DNA of 64,000 bases from an uncultured Litoreibacter sp. (GCF_947487515.1 NZ_CANKWO010000002.1:496001-560000), one strand, 5' to 3'. Counted from the first letter of the stretch, positions 7,251 to 17,856 are shown. The notes: generated by a model not told the origin, from the letters alone. Translations and numbers: made by a program.

Positions 7251-8852
7251 ATGTCGGCATCGAAGGTGACTCTCATGGCAAATCTACTGTTCGAATTCGC
7301 AGCCACCCTCTCATTGGGTATGCTTCTTGGGGCGATGACTTTCTACTCTTGGAGTAAGCTAAAGGCCACGCAGGATGACACGCCGAAAGATCAACTGGAG
7401 TTTCGCTTCGAAAACCGTGAACTGGTAGACGCTTGCCCACGTGCACGGCGATCCCTTAGCCTCGAAGACTTGGACGAAGACGTGTATCATCAGCTGATTG
7501 ATAGATTGTCTCGGATATTTCCTGACCTGCCGCAACGCTTGGGCGATTCGTCTCGGCACAACGCAAAGTTCACCCTAAACGTATCCACACAGAACGGTCC
7601 TGCCGTTTTGGAAGTCGACGCCCACGGCAGCAGTTTGAGCTTGCGGATGTCAGGGATCGAGGCACCATTGTCCCACAAAGTTCTGGTGGATAGCGATCAG
7701 GCTGCAGCAGCCGCAGCAGAACTGACGGTCCTTCGCGCAGCCGTTAACGCTGCTCCATATCTGTCTTGGCGCGAAACGGCTGATGGAACGCTTGATTGGG
7801 TCAATCAAGCCTATGCTACCATTGCCGAAGACACAAAATCTGCGCGCAGCTCTGAATCTTGGCCTCCCCCAAGGCTTTTTCACGATGGGCCGATCACATC
7901 AATGGGCGAGGCACCGTTAACCAAACGGTCGACCCTAGAGATGCGCTCTGGCGAGACACGCACTTTCGAAGTCCTCCGGTATGGAAACGGGAACGGTACT
8001 TTGAATTTCGCTGTGGATGTTGGGGCAACACTAAGGGCAGAAGAGTCCCTGCGTCAGTTTGTTCAAACCTTAACCCAAACCTTCGCGGCACTTCCGATCG
8101 GCTTGGCGATCTTTGACAAGTCCCGCTCCTTGGTGATGTTCAACCCTGCGCTTATGGATCTCACTCATCTCGATCCTGTGTGGTTGTCTTCTCGCCCGAC
8201 CTTATATGACTTTGTAAATCAGCTGCGCGAAAACAGAATGCTGCCTGAACGACGGGATTTCGCAGACTGGCGCAAGAAAATCACCGAGTTGGATAAATCC
8301 GCTACAGACGGAAGCTACTGCGAAACTTGGGCGCTTCCGACCGGACAGACATACCGTGTTTCAGGGCGGCCACATCCGGAGGGCGCAGTTGCCTTCTTGA
8401 TTGAAGACATTACCGCCGAAATGAGCCTGACGCGCAAATTCCGCCGCGAGTTGTCGATGAACCAAACGCTTTTGGATCATCTGCCCGAAGCCCTCGTCGT
8501 CTTTGGCGACGACGGCGTGATCACCATGACAAACGCCGCCTATGATGCTCTTTGGGGGACCGATCCCGAAAATGTGTTGGGCCAACTCACCATCACAGAT
8601 GCAACGCGCCTTTGGCAATCAGCCAGCGCCCCCAACCCGATATGGGGGGATGCCCGCGATTTCGTCTGCACCCGAGGAGAACGAAGTGCATGGACCGATA
8701 CAGCAACGCTGTCAAACGGGCGCATTGCGACTTGTCGCTTCGAACCATTAGCGGGGGGGGCCACATTGATCGGCTTCAACACGACCCCTGCGCCACAATC
8801 GGCCTTGCCCCAGCGACAGCAACCTTCCCAACTTGCAGTAGTTTCACCCTGA
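7251..8852 (+). CDS. PAS-domain membrane protein without kinase domain
   Basis: 533 residues. An N-terminal membrane segment (about 15-35) is followed by PAS-like modules near residues 160-265, 270-395 (LTQTFAALPIGLAIFD) and 405-510 (LLDHLPEALVVFGDDGVI). The protein ends soon after the last PAS, with a Gln/Pro-rich tail. No H-box, Tyr-box or ATPase motifs follow, so it is not a kinase. As I recall, in other alphaproteobacteria a DivL-type PAS pseudokinase lies next to tsaE; this could be a shortened relative, which is inference. MSASKV (7251, GAGGTCAGG upstream) and MANLLF (7275, GAAGGTG upstream) are both plausible starts. Confidence 0.75.
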   Translation: MSASKVTLMANLLFEFAATLSLGMLLGAMTFYSWSKLKATQDDTPKDQLEFRFENRELVDACPRARRSLSLEDLDEDVYHQLIDRLSRIFPDLPQRLGDSSRHNAKFTLNVSTQNGPAVLEVDAHGSSLSLRMSGIEAPLSHKVLVDSDQAAAAAAELTVLRAAVNAAPYLSWRETADGTLDWVNQAYATIAEDTKSARSSESWPPPRLFHDGPITSMGEAPLTKRSTLEMRSGETRTFEVLRYGNGNGTLNFAVDVGATLRAEESLRQFVQTLTQTFAALPIGLAIFDKSRSLVMFNPALMDLTHLDPVWLSSRPTLYDFVNQLRENRMLPERRDFADWRKKITELDKSATDGSYCETWALPTGQTYRVSGRPHPEGAVAFLIEDITAEMSLTRKFRRELSMNQTLLDHLPEALVVFGDDGVITMTNAAYDALWGTDPENVLGQLTITDATRLWQSASAPNPIWGDARDFVCTRGERSAWTDTATLSNGRIATCRFEPLAGGATLIGFNTTPAPQSALPQRQQPSQLAVVSP

Positions 8853-8895
8853 TCAACGCTTGAAGGTACGGCGCGTTGGCGTAAAACTGCGCAGC

Positions 8896-9420
8896 ATGAC
8901 AGCCAAAGCCGAAATTCAGAACCGCCAAGCAACAGATCAGACCACTTGGGCGTCTGATCTCGTCAACCCAGAGGCCACGGCAAATCTTGCAAATGCGCTG
9001 GCTACCCAAGCGACTCCAGGCTTGACGGTGCTTTTGGAAGGTCCGGTTGGTGCAGGGAAAAGCTATTTCGCTCGCTGCGCAATTCAATCTCTGATGGCAC
9101 AAACTGGCATGATCGAAGACGTGCCTTCCCCTACTTTTACATTGGTTCAAACCTATGAGTTAGATCAACTGGATGTCTGGCACGCCGACCTCTATCGTTT
9201 GACCAACCCCGACGAGCTGATCGAACTTGGCTTGGAACAGGCATTTGACACCGCCTTGTGTCTTATCGAATGGCCTGACCGATTGGGCGACTTGCGCCCC
9301 GCTGGCGCATTGAACATATCCCTAACACCAGATGCCAAGGACCCTGATCGCCGTTTCGTGCAGATCAACGGTCCCTCAGAAATAGTAACGCGCCTTATTG
9401 CCGCGATGGAGACCCAATAG
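8896..9420 (+). CDS. tsaE: tRNA threonylcarbamoyladenosine biosynthesis ATPase TsaE
   Basis: ATPase partner of TsaB and TsaD in making t6A37 on tRNAs that read ANN codons; cytoplasmic and usually essential. Motifs are the Walker A GPVGAGKS near residue 50, the SPTFTLVQTY segment and HADLYRL, all typical of YjeE/TsaE. From the ATG at 8896 it has 174 residues, close to the family norm. The track ORF starts at an upstream TTG (8860), and neither start has a strong ribosome site. It precedes the kinase gene with one base between stop and next ATG. Confidence 0.92.
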   Translation: MTAKAEIQNRQATDQTTWASDLVNPEATANLANALATQATPGLTVLLEGPVGAGKSYFARCAIQSLMAQTGMIEDVPSPTFTLVQTYELDQLDVWHADLYRLTNPDELIELGLEQAFDTALCLIEWPDRLGDLRPAGALNISLTPDAKDPDRRFVQINGPSEIVTRLIAAMETQ

Positions 9421-9421
9421 G

Positions 9422-10438
9422 ATGACCCTCACCCGACACCGCTTGGCCGAGGAATTCCTTGCCACAACAGACTGGAAGAACGGCATCGCGCGCCCATTGG
9501 CCGGAGATGCGTCAAACCGAAAATATGAACGTGTCACCGCCGAGGGATTGCCAACTGCGGTGTTGATGGACGCCCCCCCCGAAGCAGGCGAGGACGTAGG
9601 TCCCTTCCTCACCATCGCACAACATCTGTCCAGCTTGGGCCTCAGCGCCCCGACTATTTATGCACAGGATGTCACGCATGGGTTCTTGCTGATCGAAGAC
9701 TTGGGGGATGGCCTTTTCGCCCACGTGCTCGACCACACCCCAGACATCGAAGACGCACTCTATAGAGCTGCAGTTGATGCGTTAATCGTGGCCCAAAACG
9801 CGCGCCCGCCCAAGGTGCAGCACTACGACGTGACCGCGATGACAACCACCGCAATGCTGGCCGTGGATTGGTATTTGCCCCATGGCACCGGAAGGGCCAC
9901 CCCAGAAGTGCTACGGCAAGATTACGAAAGCTTGGTTCGCGGAATGTTGTCACGGCTGATGCTTGGCGATCCGGTTCTGGTTCAGCGGGACTACCACGCA
10001 GAAAATCTTTTGTGGCTCCCGAACCGCGAGGGTCCTGCCCGCGTGGGTTTGCTGGACTTCCAAGACGCGATGCTGGGGCATCCTGCATATGATTTGGCAT
10101 CCCTGTTGAAGGATGCGCGGCGCGATGTGGCCCCTGAAGTGCAGCGCGAAATGTTGCAGTATTTCATCGACCAAACCGGCGCGGATGCTGCGGTCTTTTC
10201 AGGCGCCTATGCTGCCTGCTCAGCACAGCGGAACCTACGAATCCTTGGGGTCTTTACCCGCCTGTGTGTGCGCGATGGAAAGCCAGATTACCCTGATTTG
10301 ATACCTCGTGTCTGGCGAAACCTTGTTGAGGATCTTCAACACCCGAGCCTGACCGAATTGCGCGACTTCGTGCTCACCAATGTTCCTGCCCCCGAGCCAA
10401 CAGTTCTTGCGCGTATAAAGGCGGCCCAAAATGGGTGA
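9422..10438 (+). CDS. amgK: aminoglycoside-phosphotransferase-fold sugar kinase, AmgK-like
   Basis: 338 residues with the APH kinase fold: an N-terminal glycine-rich segment PLAGDASNRKYERV, catalytic loop QRDYHAENLLWL near residue 190 and the metal-site LLDFQDA near residue 215. Paired with the next gene it fits the AmgK-MurU route, in which AmgK phosphorylates N-acetylmuramic or N-acetylglucosamine sugars recovered from peptidoglycan. Function by analogy with the Pseudomonas pair. The real start is the ATG after GGAGACCCAATAG, not the TTG of the track. It overlaps murU by eight bases. Confidence 0.82.
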   Translation: MTLTRHRLAEEFLATTDWKNGIARPLAGDASNRKYERVTAEGLPTAVLMDAPPEAGEDVGPFLTIAQHLSSLGLSAPTIYAQDVTHGFLLIEDLGDGLFAHVLDHTPDIEDALYRAAVDALIVAQNARPPKVQHYDVTAMTTTAMLAVDWYLPHGTGRATPEVLRQDYESLVRGMLSRLMLGDPVLVQRDYHAENLLWLPNREGPARVGLLDFQDAMLGHPAYDLASLLKDARRDVAPEVQREMLQYFIDQTGADAAVFSGAYAACSAQRNLRILGVFTRLCVRDGKPDYPDLIPRVWRNLVEDLQHPSLTELRDFVLTNVPAPEPTVLARIKAAQNG

Positions 10439-11126
10439 TCCAACGTCGGCCATGGTCTTCGCAGCGGGCTTTGGCACACGCATGGGCGCGTTGACGCAAA
10501 GCCGCCCGAAACCCCTGATCGAAGTGGCGGGCCGCGCATTACTGGACCATGCTTTGGATGTGGTCCGTGACGCTGAAGTGCGCGCGGTTGTGAATGCTCA
10601 CTACAAATCCGACATGGTGGCAGCCCATCTCAACACCCGTCCAAACGTGGAGCTTTTGGTAGAAACCCCAGACATCTTGGACACAGGCGGCGGGTTGAAA
10701 GCAGCCCTTCCCCACCTTGGGTCAGACCCCGTGTTTACTTTGAATTCCGATGCAGTTTGGGCAGGACCAAACCCGTTGGACTGCCTGCGCAATGCGTGGC
10801 AGCCAGAACGGATGGGTGCCCTTTTGCTATTGGTGCCTCTGGCGCGAACGGTGGGCTATACGCGCGCAGGAAACTTTGCCGTCGACAACGAGGGACGGCT
10901 AACACGCGATACCAACGGCTTGGTCTACACCGGCGCGCAAATATTGCACACGGATGGGTTGGCGCAAATCACCGAGACGCAATTCTCGCTCAATCGCCTC
11001 TGGGATCAAATGCTGCCAAGCAAACAGGTCTACGGGGTCGAATACTCTGGCTACTGGGCCGATGTTGGCACCCCAGAGGGCATCAAGCTTGCAGAAGACA
11101 TGATCGAAAAGCACCCGCATGTTTGA
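10431..11126 (+). CDS. murU: nucleotidyltransferase, MurU-like
   Basis: 231 residues of the sugar-1-phosphate nucleotidyltransferase family. The N-terminus carries the signature AAGFGTRMGALTQSRPKPLIEV, then NSDAVW as metal site and YWADVGTPEG near the C-terminus. Next to an AmgK-like kinase, the likely reaction is MurNAc-1-phosphate to UDP-MurNAc, bypassing de novo (fosfomycin-sensitive) synthesis. This is inference from the Pseudomonas pathway. Mannose-1-phosphate guanylyltransferase-like activity is the main alternative. Start and stop both overlap neighbours by eight bases, so translation of amgK, murU and addB is coupled. Confidence 0.82.
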   Translation: MGDPTSAMVFAAGFGTRMGALTQSRPKPLIEVAGRALLDHALDVVRDAEVRAVVNAHYKSDMVAAHLNTRPNVELLVETPDILDTGGGLKAALPHLGSDPVFTLNSDAVWAGPNPLDCLRNAWQPERMGALLLLVPLARTVGYTRAGNFAVDNEGRLTRDTNGLVYTGAQILHTDGLAQITETQFSLNRLWDQMLPSKQVYGVEYSGYWADVGTPEGIKLAEDMIEKHPHV

Positions 11127-14055
11127 GCCATCATCAACTGCGCGTGTCTTCGCCCTTCCCTCTGGCGTCGATTTCCCCGCGGCCCTTGTGCAAGGGCTTT
11201 TAAGCAGAGCGACCGGCGCCCGCCCTCATGAAATGACGCATGTAGAGCTATATGTGAACACAACGCGGATGCAGCGACGCATCCGAAGCCTATTTGCCCA
11301 ACGAAATGCCAGCTTTTTGCCTAAACTGCGGCTGATCACGGATTTGGGGCACGCAGAGAGCAGAATCGATTTGCCCGATGCCGTGAACCCTTTGGTGCGG
11401 CGATTGGAGCTAGCGCAACTGGTCCGCAGCCTGATCGAACAAGAACATGATTTCGCAGCCCGCGCCCATACATTCGATTTGGCAGACAGCCTCGCGGGAT
11501 TGATGGAAGAAATGCAAGGAGAGGGCGTCCACCCCGACCGTTTAAGCGAATTGGACGTCGAGCGCCATTCCGCCCATTGGGAGCGCAGCCAAAAATTTCT
11601 TAAACTAGTTACTGACTTTTTTGGCTCTGACGTGCCGCTAAATGCCGAGGCGCGTCAGCGGGTTATCGTCAATCAACTGATTGACAGATGGCAAGTCTCC
11701 CCGCCTTCGCATCCGGTGATCATCGCCGGTTCCACCGGATCGCGAGGCACCACGAGACTGCTGATGGAAGCGGTCGCAAAACTACCCCAAGGCGCACTGA
11801 TCCTGCCCGGTTTTGACGTCGATATGCCAGATCGAGTTTGGCGACAGCTGGATGACAATTTGACCAGCGAAGACCATCCACAGTACCGTTTTCGTGTTCT
11901 GCTTCGCGCATTGAATATCTCGCAAGACGACGTGCCACTTTGGGATCAAACGCGCCCCGCCTCACCGGCTCGAAACGCGCTTGTTTCACTGGCGTTGCGC
12001 CCAGCCCCCGTCACAGATGAGTGGTTGACCGAAGGCCCCAAGCTGCCCGATTTACCCGAAGCGACCGCCGCCATCACGTTGATTGAAGCCCCCACTCCGC
12101 GTTTAGAATCCCTCGCCATTGCGCTGCGTTTGCGTAAAGCCGCGCAAGACGGCAAAACCGCCGCGTTGATCTCACCCGACCGGATGCTCACACGGCAAGT
12201 CACCGCCGCTTTGCAACGCTGGGGGATAGAGCCGGACGACAGCGCAGGGATCCCGCTTCCACAATCGCCAAGCGGGCGAATTTTGCGTCAAACGGTCGAA
12301 TTGATGGGGCGAAAACTGCCCTCCGACAAATTGCTTGCCGTGCTGAAGCATCCGTTGGTCGCCCATAGCGCACGTGGCAAGCACCTCAAGCACACGCGCG
12401 ATATGGAATTGAAGCTCCTGCGTGGAGGGACCCCTTTTCCGACGCGCGATGATGCATTGGATTGGGCGCGGAAACGCAAATCTGACGAAGACGTCCAATC
12501 TTGGATCAATTGGTTGTGGGACATTCTCGATGCTCTGCGTGCCAGCGAGACTGCGGACCTTACCGATCATATCGAGCACCACATCGCCCTGACCGAACGC
12601 CTGTGCGCCGGTCCCGATAGCATTGGCGCAGGCAGCTTGTGGGACAAGAAAACTGGCGAAGAAGCCGTCAAAGCGGTGACAGGGTTGCGCGACGCCGCCC
12701 ATAGCGGTGGCGAGATGAGCTGCGCGGAATATGGCGATCTGGTGCATTTTGTTCTGAACCAACACGAGGTTCGCGACCCCAATGCCCCACATCCCGATAT
12801 CATGATCTGGGGCACCTTGGAGGCCCGCGTTCAAGGGGCCGATATGGTCATTTTGGCGGGATTGAATGATGGGGTTTGGCCCGAGTTGCCGAAGCCGGAC
12901 CCATGGTTGAACCGGCAGATGCGCCAAGACGCAGGATTGTTGCTTCCCGACCGGCGCATCGGGTTGTCGGCCCATGATTTCCAACAAGCAATTTCTGCGC
13001 CCGAGGTTTGGCTAACGCGCGCCAAGCGCAACGCGGAATCCGAAACAGTTCCCTCTCGGTGGGTCAACCGCATGACCAATCTGTTAAACGGCTTGGACGG
13101 CGCCGGGGTGCAAGCCCTAGAGGGCATGCGCAAACGTGGGGTTGAATGGGTGGAACTTGCCGCGGCTCTGGACCATCCTCGCGCGCAAACACCGCCCGCG
13201 CCGCGCCCCTCGCCGGTGCCGCCTGTCATTGCCCGCCCAAAAATGCTGCCGGTGACGCAGATCGAAACTCTCATCCGCGACCCCTACGCCATATATGCGC
13301 GCTACATCCTGAAACTGCGGCGACTGGAGGATTTGCATGCCTCCGCTGATGCCCCATTGCGCGGACTTGCGTTGCACGAAGTGTTGGACCGCTTCGTCAA
13401 AGAAACCACGACACATCTGCCCGAGGACGCAACGGACCGGCTGACCGAAATCGCCGATCGCACCTTCGCCGAGCTGGTCCCTTGGCCCGCCACGCGCGCC
13501 ATGTGGCACGCCAAACTGGCCCGCGTAGCCCCGTGGTTGATTGATAGCGAGCGCAATCGCAGGCAATTCGCCCGACCATTGCGCCAAGAAGACAAAGGCA
13601 GCGTTGCATTGGACGGATTGGATTTCACCTTGGAAGGACGCGCCGACCGCATCGATGAAGCCCCCGATGGCGCATTGTTCTTATACGACTACAAGACGGG
13701 TTCCCTACCAACAAAGCCGCAACGAGAGCACTTCAACAAGCAACTCCCATTGCTTGCCGCTATCGCAGACCGAGACGGTTTCAAGGGTCTAATAAGGCGT
13801 AAAGTGCTGCAGGCTGACTACATCGGCCTTGGCTCTGACCCCAAGCAGGAAGGTGACCGATTTGAACACGGCGACTTGGACAAAATCTGGAACGAACTCA
13901 CAGAATTAATTCGTGCATATATGGAACCGGATAAGGGGTACTCGTCCCGCCGCGCCGTATTCGAAACCCGTTGGGAGCAAAGCTACGACCACCTCGCGCG
14001 CTTTGGTGAATGGGATGAAACGGATGAAGCACTTCCCATGGAGGTTGGCTCATGA
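11119..14055 (+). CDS. addB: double-strand break repair nuclease subunit AddB
   Basis: Subunit of the AddAB helicase-nuclease that processes DNA ends for RecA, in the role RecBCD has elsewhere. 978 residues. A helicase-like N-terminal part lacks a recognisable Walker A (GVDFPAALVQG), as is common for alphaproteobacterial AddB. The C-terminal PD-(D/E)XK nuclease shows GRADRID and YDYKTG near residue 855. No cysteine cluster follows the nuclease motif, so the iron-sulfur staple of Bacillus AddB appears absent. The ATG overlaps murU and the stop overlaps addA (ATGA). Confidence 0.93.
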   Translation: MFEPSSTARVFALPSGVDFPAALVQGLLSRATGARPHEMTHVELYVNTTRMQRRIRSLFAQRNASFLPKLRLITDLGHAESRIDLPDAVNPLVRRLELAQLVRSLIEQEHDFAARAHTFDLADSLAGLMEEMQGEGVHPDRLSELDVERHSAHWERSQKFLKLVTDFFGSDVPLNAEARQRVIVNQLIDRWQVSPPSHPVIIAGSTGSRGTTRLLMEAVAKLPQGALILPGFDVDMPDRVWRQLDDNLTSEDHPQYRFRVLLRALNISQDDVPLWDQTRPASPARNALVSLALRPAPVTDEWLTEGPKLPDLPEATAAITLIEAPTPRLESLAIALRLRKAAQDGKTAALISPDRMLTRQVTAALQRWGIEPDDSAGIPLPQSPSGRILRQTVELMGRKLPSDKLLAVLKHPLVAHSARGKHLKHTRDMELKLLRGGTPFPTRDDALDWARKRKSDEDVQSWINWLWDILDALRASETADLTDHIEHHIALTERLCAGPDSIGAGSLWDKKTGEEAVKAVTGLRDAAHSGGEMSCAEYGDLVHFVLNQHEVRDPNAPHPDIMIWGTLEARVQGADMVILAGLNDGVWPELPKPDPWLNRQMRQDAGLLLPDRRIGLSAHDFQQAISAPEVWLTRAKRNAESETVPSRWVNRMTNLLNGLDGAGVQALEGMRKRGVEWVELAAALDHPRAQTPPAPRPSPVPPVIARPKMLPVTQIETLIRDPYAIYARYILKLRRLEDLHASADAPLRGLALHEVLDRFVKETTTHLPEDATDRLTEIADRTFAELVPWPATRAMWHAKLARVAPWLIDSERNRRQFARPLRQEDKGSVALDGLDFTLEGRADRIDEAPDGALFLYDYKTGSLPTKPQREHFNKQLPLLAAIADRDGFKGLIRRKVLQADYIGLGSDPKQEGDRFEHGDLDKIWNELTELIRAYMEPDKGYSSRRAVFETRWEQSYDHLARFGEWDETDEALPMEVGS

Positions 14056-17000
14056 AGCGCGATGCCGCCACTCAGGCGCAGGTTGCTGCTGCCGACCCCA
14101 AGGCTTCGACTTGGCTCGCGGCCAACGCCGGATCGGGTAAAACCCGTGTGTTGACCGACCGAGTGGCGCGGCTGCTTTTGGACGGGGTGCCACCGCAACG
14201 CATCCTTTGCCTGACCTATACCAAGGCCGCTGCGTCCGAAATGCAGAACCGGTTGTTCCAGCGCTTGGGCGATTGGGCCATGATGCCCGATGACAAACTT
14301 CGCGGCAGCCTTCAGGCCCTTGGCGCGACCGATATTGCGCCAGAGGTTATGGCCGACGCGCGCCGCTTGTTTGCCAAGGCCATCGAAACCCCGGGCGGGT
14401 TGAAAATCCAGACGATCCACTCTTTTTGCGCATCCCTGCTTAGACGGTTTCCCTTGGAAGCTGGCGTGTCCCCAGCATTTGCAGAGATGGACGATCGCGC
14501 GGCCAGAACCCTACGCGAAGATGTTTTGGAGGAAGTGGCACTTCAAGATCCCGCCGCGATGACTGCCTTTGCGCGCTACTTTAGTGGCGCGGAAATGGAC
14601 GGGTTCTTGCAAGAGCTTCTGGGCCGCAAGGAACTGTTCTTCCCGCCCATCTCGGAGACGGATCTGCGGTCTGCTGGCGGGCTGGCTGATGGCGTGACCG
14701 AAGATACAATTCTGTCCTCAGTCTTTCACGGCAATGAGGCTGAATTGCTACGCGACGTGGCCGCAGTGTTGCAAGCCTGCGCAGGCAAAACCGACACGCA
14801 ACTGGGTCTAAGCCTTGCGCATTTGGACTGCAGCTCGCTCGATCTAGCCTTGTTGCCGAGGCTGGAAAAACTGTTCCTTGGGGCGTCGGGAAAATCCGAA
14901 GGCTTGCCAAAGGCCCATCCCCCCACCAAAGGCGCAAAAGAGGCACTTGGCGCCTTGTTAGACCCTTTTGATGCCCTACGTATGCGCGTCTCGGAGGCCC
15001 GCCCATTGCGTTTGGCGCTTGCGGCCCATCTGCGAAACGCTGCGCTGCACAAATTCGCGCAGGCCTATCTGCCGCGCCTCGAAAAGCATAAGCAAAACCG
15101 CGCATGGTTGGACTTTGACGACTTGATCTTGAAAGCCCGCGCATTGCTCACCGACCCCAGTGTCGCAGCTTGGGTGTTGTTCCGTTTGGACGGCGGGATT
15201 GATCATATCTTGGTGGACGAAGCCCAAGACACAGCCCCACGCCAATGGGATGTTGTGCGGTTACTTGCGCAGGAGTTCACCTCCGGCCAAGGGGCGCGAG
15301 CGGACACAGAACGCACGATCTTTGTGGTCGGGGACCAAAAACAATCAATCTATTCGTTCCAAGGCGCTGATCCCGATGCTTTCGAAGCCATGCGCGCCCA
15401 TTTCGACGAAGCGCTCACAGCCATCGGGCACCCGCTGCAACGCCAAGACCTGCTACATTCCTTCAGGTCCTCCAAAGCAGTGCTGGATCTGGTCGACGCC
15501 AGTTTCACAGGGGACTTGATGCGCGGCATGGGCGACAGGGTAGAACATGTCGCCTTCAAGCAAGATTTGCCCGGTCGGGTGGATCTGTGGGATTGGATCG
15601 AGGAAACCGAAAAGGCCGACAAGAAAGATTGGTTCGATCCCGTTGATACGGTCGGCGATGATCACCATTCGGTCCTATTGGCCCGTCAGATCGCGGCAAC
15701 AATCAAAGACCGGTTGCAGCACGGGCAGATCACCGAAGTGAAGCGCATCGATGGACGGGATACCCAAGTCACCCGCCGGATCGAGGCTGGCGATTTCCTA
15801 ATTCTCGTGCAGCGTAGATCAGCCTTGTTCCATGAAATCATTCGCGCGTGCAAAGATTTGGGCCTGCCGATGGCCGGTGCAGACCGATTGCGGATCGGGG
15901 CAGAGATCGGCGTGAAGGATTTGGTCGCGATGATGCGCTATCTGGCAACGCCTGAAGATGACCTGTCACTGGCCACTGTCTTGAGGTCCCCTTTATGCGG
16001 CTTGTCGGAGGCGGAGTTATTCGATCTTGCACATGATCGCCCCAGCTACCTAACCCGCGCACTTGAGGGGCAAAAAGACCGGTTCGCCCATGTCACGGAT
16101 ATGCTGCAAGACCTGCGCAACTCTGCGGATTTTTTGCGCCCCTATGACCTGTTGGAGCGGATATTGACCCGCCACGATGGTCGCGACAAACTTCTGTCCC
16201 GTTTGGGCATTGAGGCCGACGAAGGCATTGCAGCCTTACTGGATCAGGCCATGAGCTACGAACAAGCCGACATCCCGTCATTGACCGGCTTTCTGGAATG
16301 GCTGGCCCGCGACGAGGTCACCATAAAGCGCCAGATGGACAGCGCCGGAAACGCGATCCGCGTGATGACGGTTCACGGGGCCAAAGGGCTGGAAGCCCCG
16401 ATTGTCATTTTGCCGGACACCGGTCAGATGAAGAACGACGTGCGCGATGACATTTTGCACCGCGATGGTGTGGCGTTTTGGAAAACCTCTTCAAAGGAAT
16501 TGCCTTCTGCGCAGCTGGAGCTGACCACTGACATCAAGACCCGTCAGCGCGAAGAGCGGATGCGGCTGCTATACGTGGCGATGACGCGAGCGGAAAGCTG
16601 GCTCATTATTTGCGGTGCAGGGAAGCCGGCAAAATTTGCTGATGGCGGCTGGTATGCCGTTGCAGAGGCCGGAATGGCCAGTTTGAAGGCCGATGACGGG
16701 CGGTTGGAGCATCTAAGTTGGCCCGAAGATTTGCCAACCCGCGAAAAAGAGGCCGCAGCCGTGCTGGCCACCCTGCCAGACTGGGCGCAGCAAACCGCTC
16801 CGGATCGCCCGCCAAGCCAAGAGCCCCTGTCGCCGTCAAAGTTCAACGGAGCCAAGGCCTTACCTGATCCCAGCGGGACCGCGCTATCGGAAGATGACGC
16901 CAAGTTGCGTGGCACCGCATTGCACCGGTTGCTGGAACATCTTCCCAACGCCGCAGACCCGATGGATCTAGCGAACCGTTTGGGTCGATATGGCCCCAAC

Positions 17001-17390
17001 GACGAAGATTTGTTTCCTCTGGCGCAAGCGGTTTTGGAAGCCCCTGCGCTGTCGCATATCTTCGCAGATGGAACCTTGGCAGAGGTAACATTAACCGCAA
17101 AGCTGCCCAGCCTTAACGGGCAATCCGTTTTGGGGACCATCGACCGGCTGATCATTGAAGATGATCGAATCCTAGCCGTAGATTTCAAATCCAATGTGGT
17201 TGTTCCGCCGTCGGCTCATATGACTCCGTCAGGAATTTTGGCGCAGATGGGGGCCTATTTGGAGATGCTGGAGCAAATCTATCCGGAAAAAACCATAGAG
17301 GTGGCCATTCTTTGGACGCAAAACGCCCAGTTGATGCCATTGCCACACGACATCGTGAGGTCCGCACTGGTCTCGGCCCATACATCTTGA
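14052..17390 (+). CDS. addA: double-strand break repair helicase AddA
   Basis: UvrD-type 3'-5' helicase and nuclease subunit of AddAB; 1112 residues, normal for alphaproteobacteria. Visible motifs are Walker A ANAGSGKT at about 24-31, motif [10 protein letters not shown] near residue 387, [15 protein letters not shown] (motif III), [11 protein letters not shown] (motif V), and the C-terminal nuclease signature AVDFKSN near residue 1040. It starts inside the addB stop codon, so the two subunits are translationally coupled. It is followed after 64 bases by trxA. Confidence 0.96.
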   Translation: MKRDAATQAQVAAADPKASTWLAANAGSGKTRVLTDRVARLLLDGVPPQRILCLTYTKAAASEMQNRLFQRLGDWAMMPDDKLRGSLQALGATDIAPEVMADARRLFAKAIETPGGLKIQTIHSFCASLLRRFPLEAGVSPAFAEMDDRAARTLREDVLEEVALQDPAAMTAFARYFSGAEMDGFLQELLGRKELFFPPISETDLRSAGGLADGVTEDTILSSVFHGNEAELLRDVAAVLQACAGKTDTQLGLSLAHLDCSSLDLALLPRLEKLFLGASGKSEGLPKAHPPTKGAKEALGALLDPFDALRMRVSEARPLRLALAAHLRNAALHKFAQAYLPRLEKHKQNRAWLDFDDLILKARALLTDPSVAAWVLFRLDGGIDHILVDEAQDTAPRQWDVVRLLAQEFTSGQGARADTERTIFVVGDQKQSIYSFQGADPDAFEAMRAHFDEALTAIGHPLQRQDLLHSFRSSKAVLDLVDASFTGDLMRGMGDRVEHVAFKQDLPGRVDLWDWIEETEKADKKDWFDPVDTVGDDHHSVLLARQIAATIKDRLQHGQITEVKRIDGRDTQVTRRIEAGDFLILVQRRSALFHEIIRACKDLGLPMAGADRLRIGAEIGVKDLVAMMRYLATPEDDLSLATVLRSPLCGLSEAELFDLAHDRPSYLTRALEGQKDRFAHVTDMLQDLRNSADFLRPYDLLERILTRHDGRDKLLSRLGIEADEGIAALLDQAMSYEQADIPSLTGFLEWLARDEVTIKRQMDSAGNAIRVMTVHGAKGLEAPIVILPDTGQMKNDVRDDILHRDGVAFWKTSSKELPSAQLELTTDIKTRQREERMRLLYVAMTRAESWLIICGAGKPAKFADGGWYAVAEAGMASLKADDGRLEHLSWPEDLPTREKEAAAVLATLPDWAQQTAPDRPPSQEPLSPSKFNGAKALPDPSGTALSEDDAKLRGTALHRLLEHLPNAADPMDLANRLGRYGPNDEDLFPLAQAVLEAPALSHIFADGTLAEVTLTAKLPSLNGQSVLGTIDRLIIEDDRILAVDFKSNVVVPPSAHMTPSGILAQMGAYLEMLEQIYPEKTIEVAILWTQNAQLMPLPHDIVRSALVSAHTS

Positions 17391-17454
17391 CGCCACTCGC
17401 AGGGCTACCTACGTTCCTCTCAACGATACACTCACCCATTCTGGAGATCACACC

Positions 17455-17775
17455 ATGGCTACTGTCGCAGCAACTGACGCAACTTTTGACGCTGAAGTCC
17501 GCAATTCGGACATCCCTGTAATGGTCGATTTCTGGGCCGAATGGTGCGGCCCATGCAAGCAAATCGGACCAGCATTGGAAGAATTGTCCGCTGAGTACGA
17601 AGGCAAAGTAAAAATCGTCAAAGTAAACATCGACGAGAACCCGAATGCTGCCGCCGCTGTCGGGGTGCGCTCTATTCCGGCACTGTTTATGTTCAAGGAC
17701 GGCGAAGTCGTGTCCAACAAAGTTGGCGCTGCTCCGAAGTCCGCTTTTGACAGCTGGATCAAAGAGACGGTCTAA
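17455..17775 (+). CDS. trxA: thioredoxin
   Basis: Cytoplasmic thiol-disulfide reductant of 106 residues with the active site [12 protein letters not shown] and the cis-proline region RSIPALFMF. The ribosome site is GGAGATCACACC. It is the last gene of the tsaE-addAB series, a placement seen in other alphaproteobacteria. A strong terminator follows. The upstream gap of 64 bases may carry its own promoter, though I cannot point to one. Confidence 0.97.
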   Translation: MATVAATDATFDAEVRNSDIPVMVDFWAEWCGPCKQIGPALEELSAEYEGKVKIVKVNIDENPNAAAAVGVRSIPALFMFKDGEVVSNKVGAAPKSAFDSWIKETV

Positions 17776-17798
17776 ACCGGCCTGAAACTTACTGAATT

Positions 17799-17830
17799 GG
17801 GGCGCACCTGTCGGGTCGCGCCCCTTTTTT
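17799..17830 (+). terminator. terminator after trxA
   Basis: GGGGCGC (17799-17805) pairs with GCGCCCC (17818-17824), with an inner ACC/GGT extension, followed by TTTTTT. It closes the long regB-to-trxA plus-strand gene series. Confidence 0.88.
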
Positions 17831-17856
17831 GTTGCTGCCTTTGTGTTCGGATCAAC

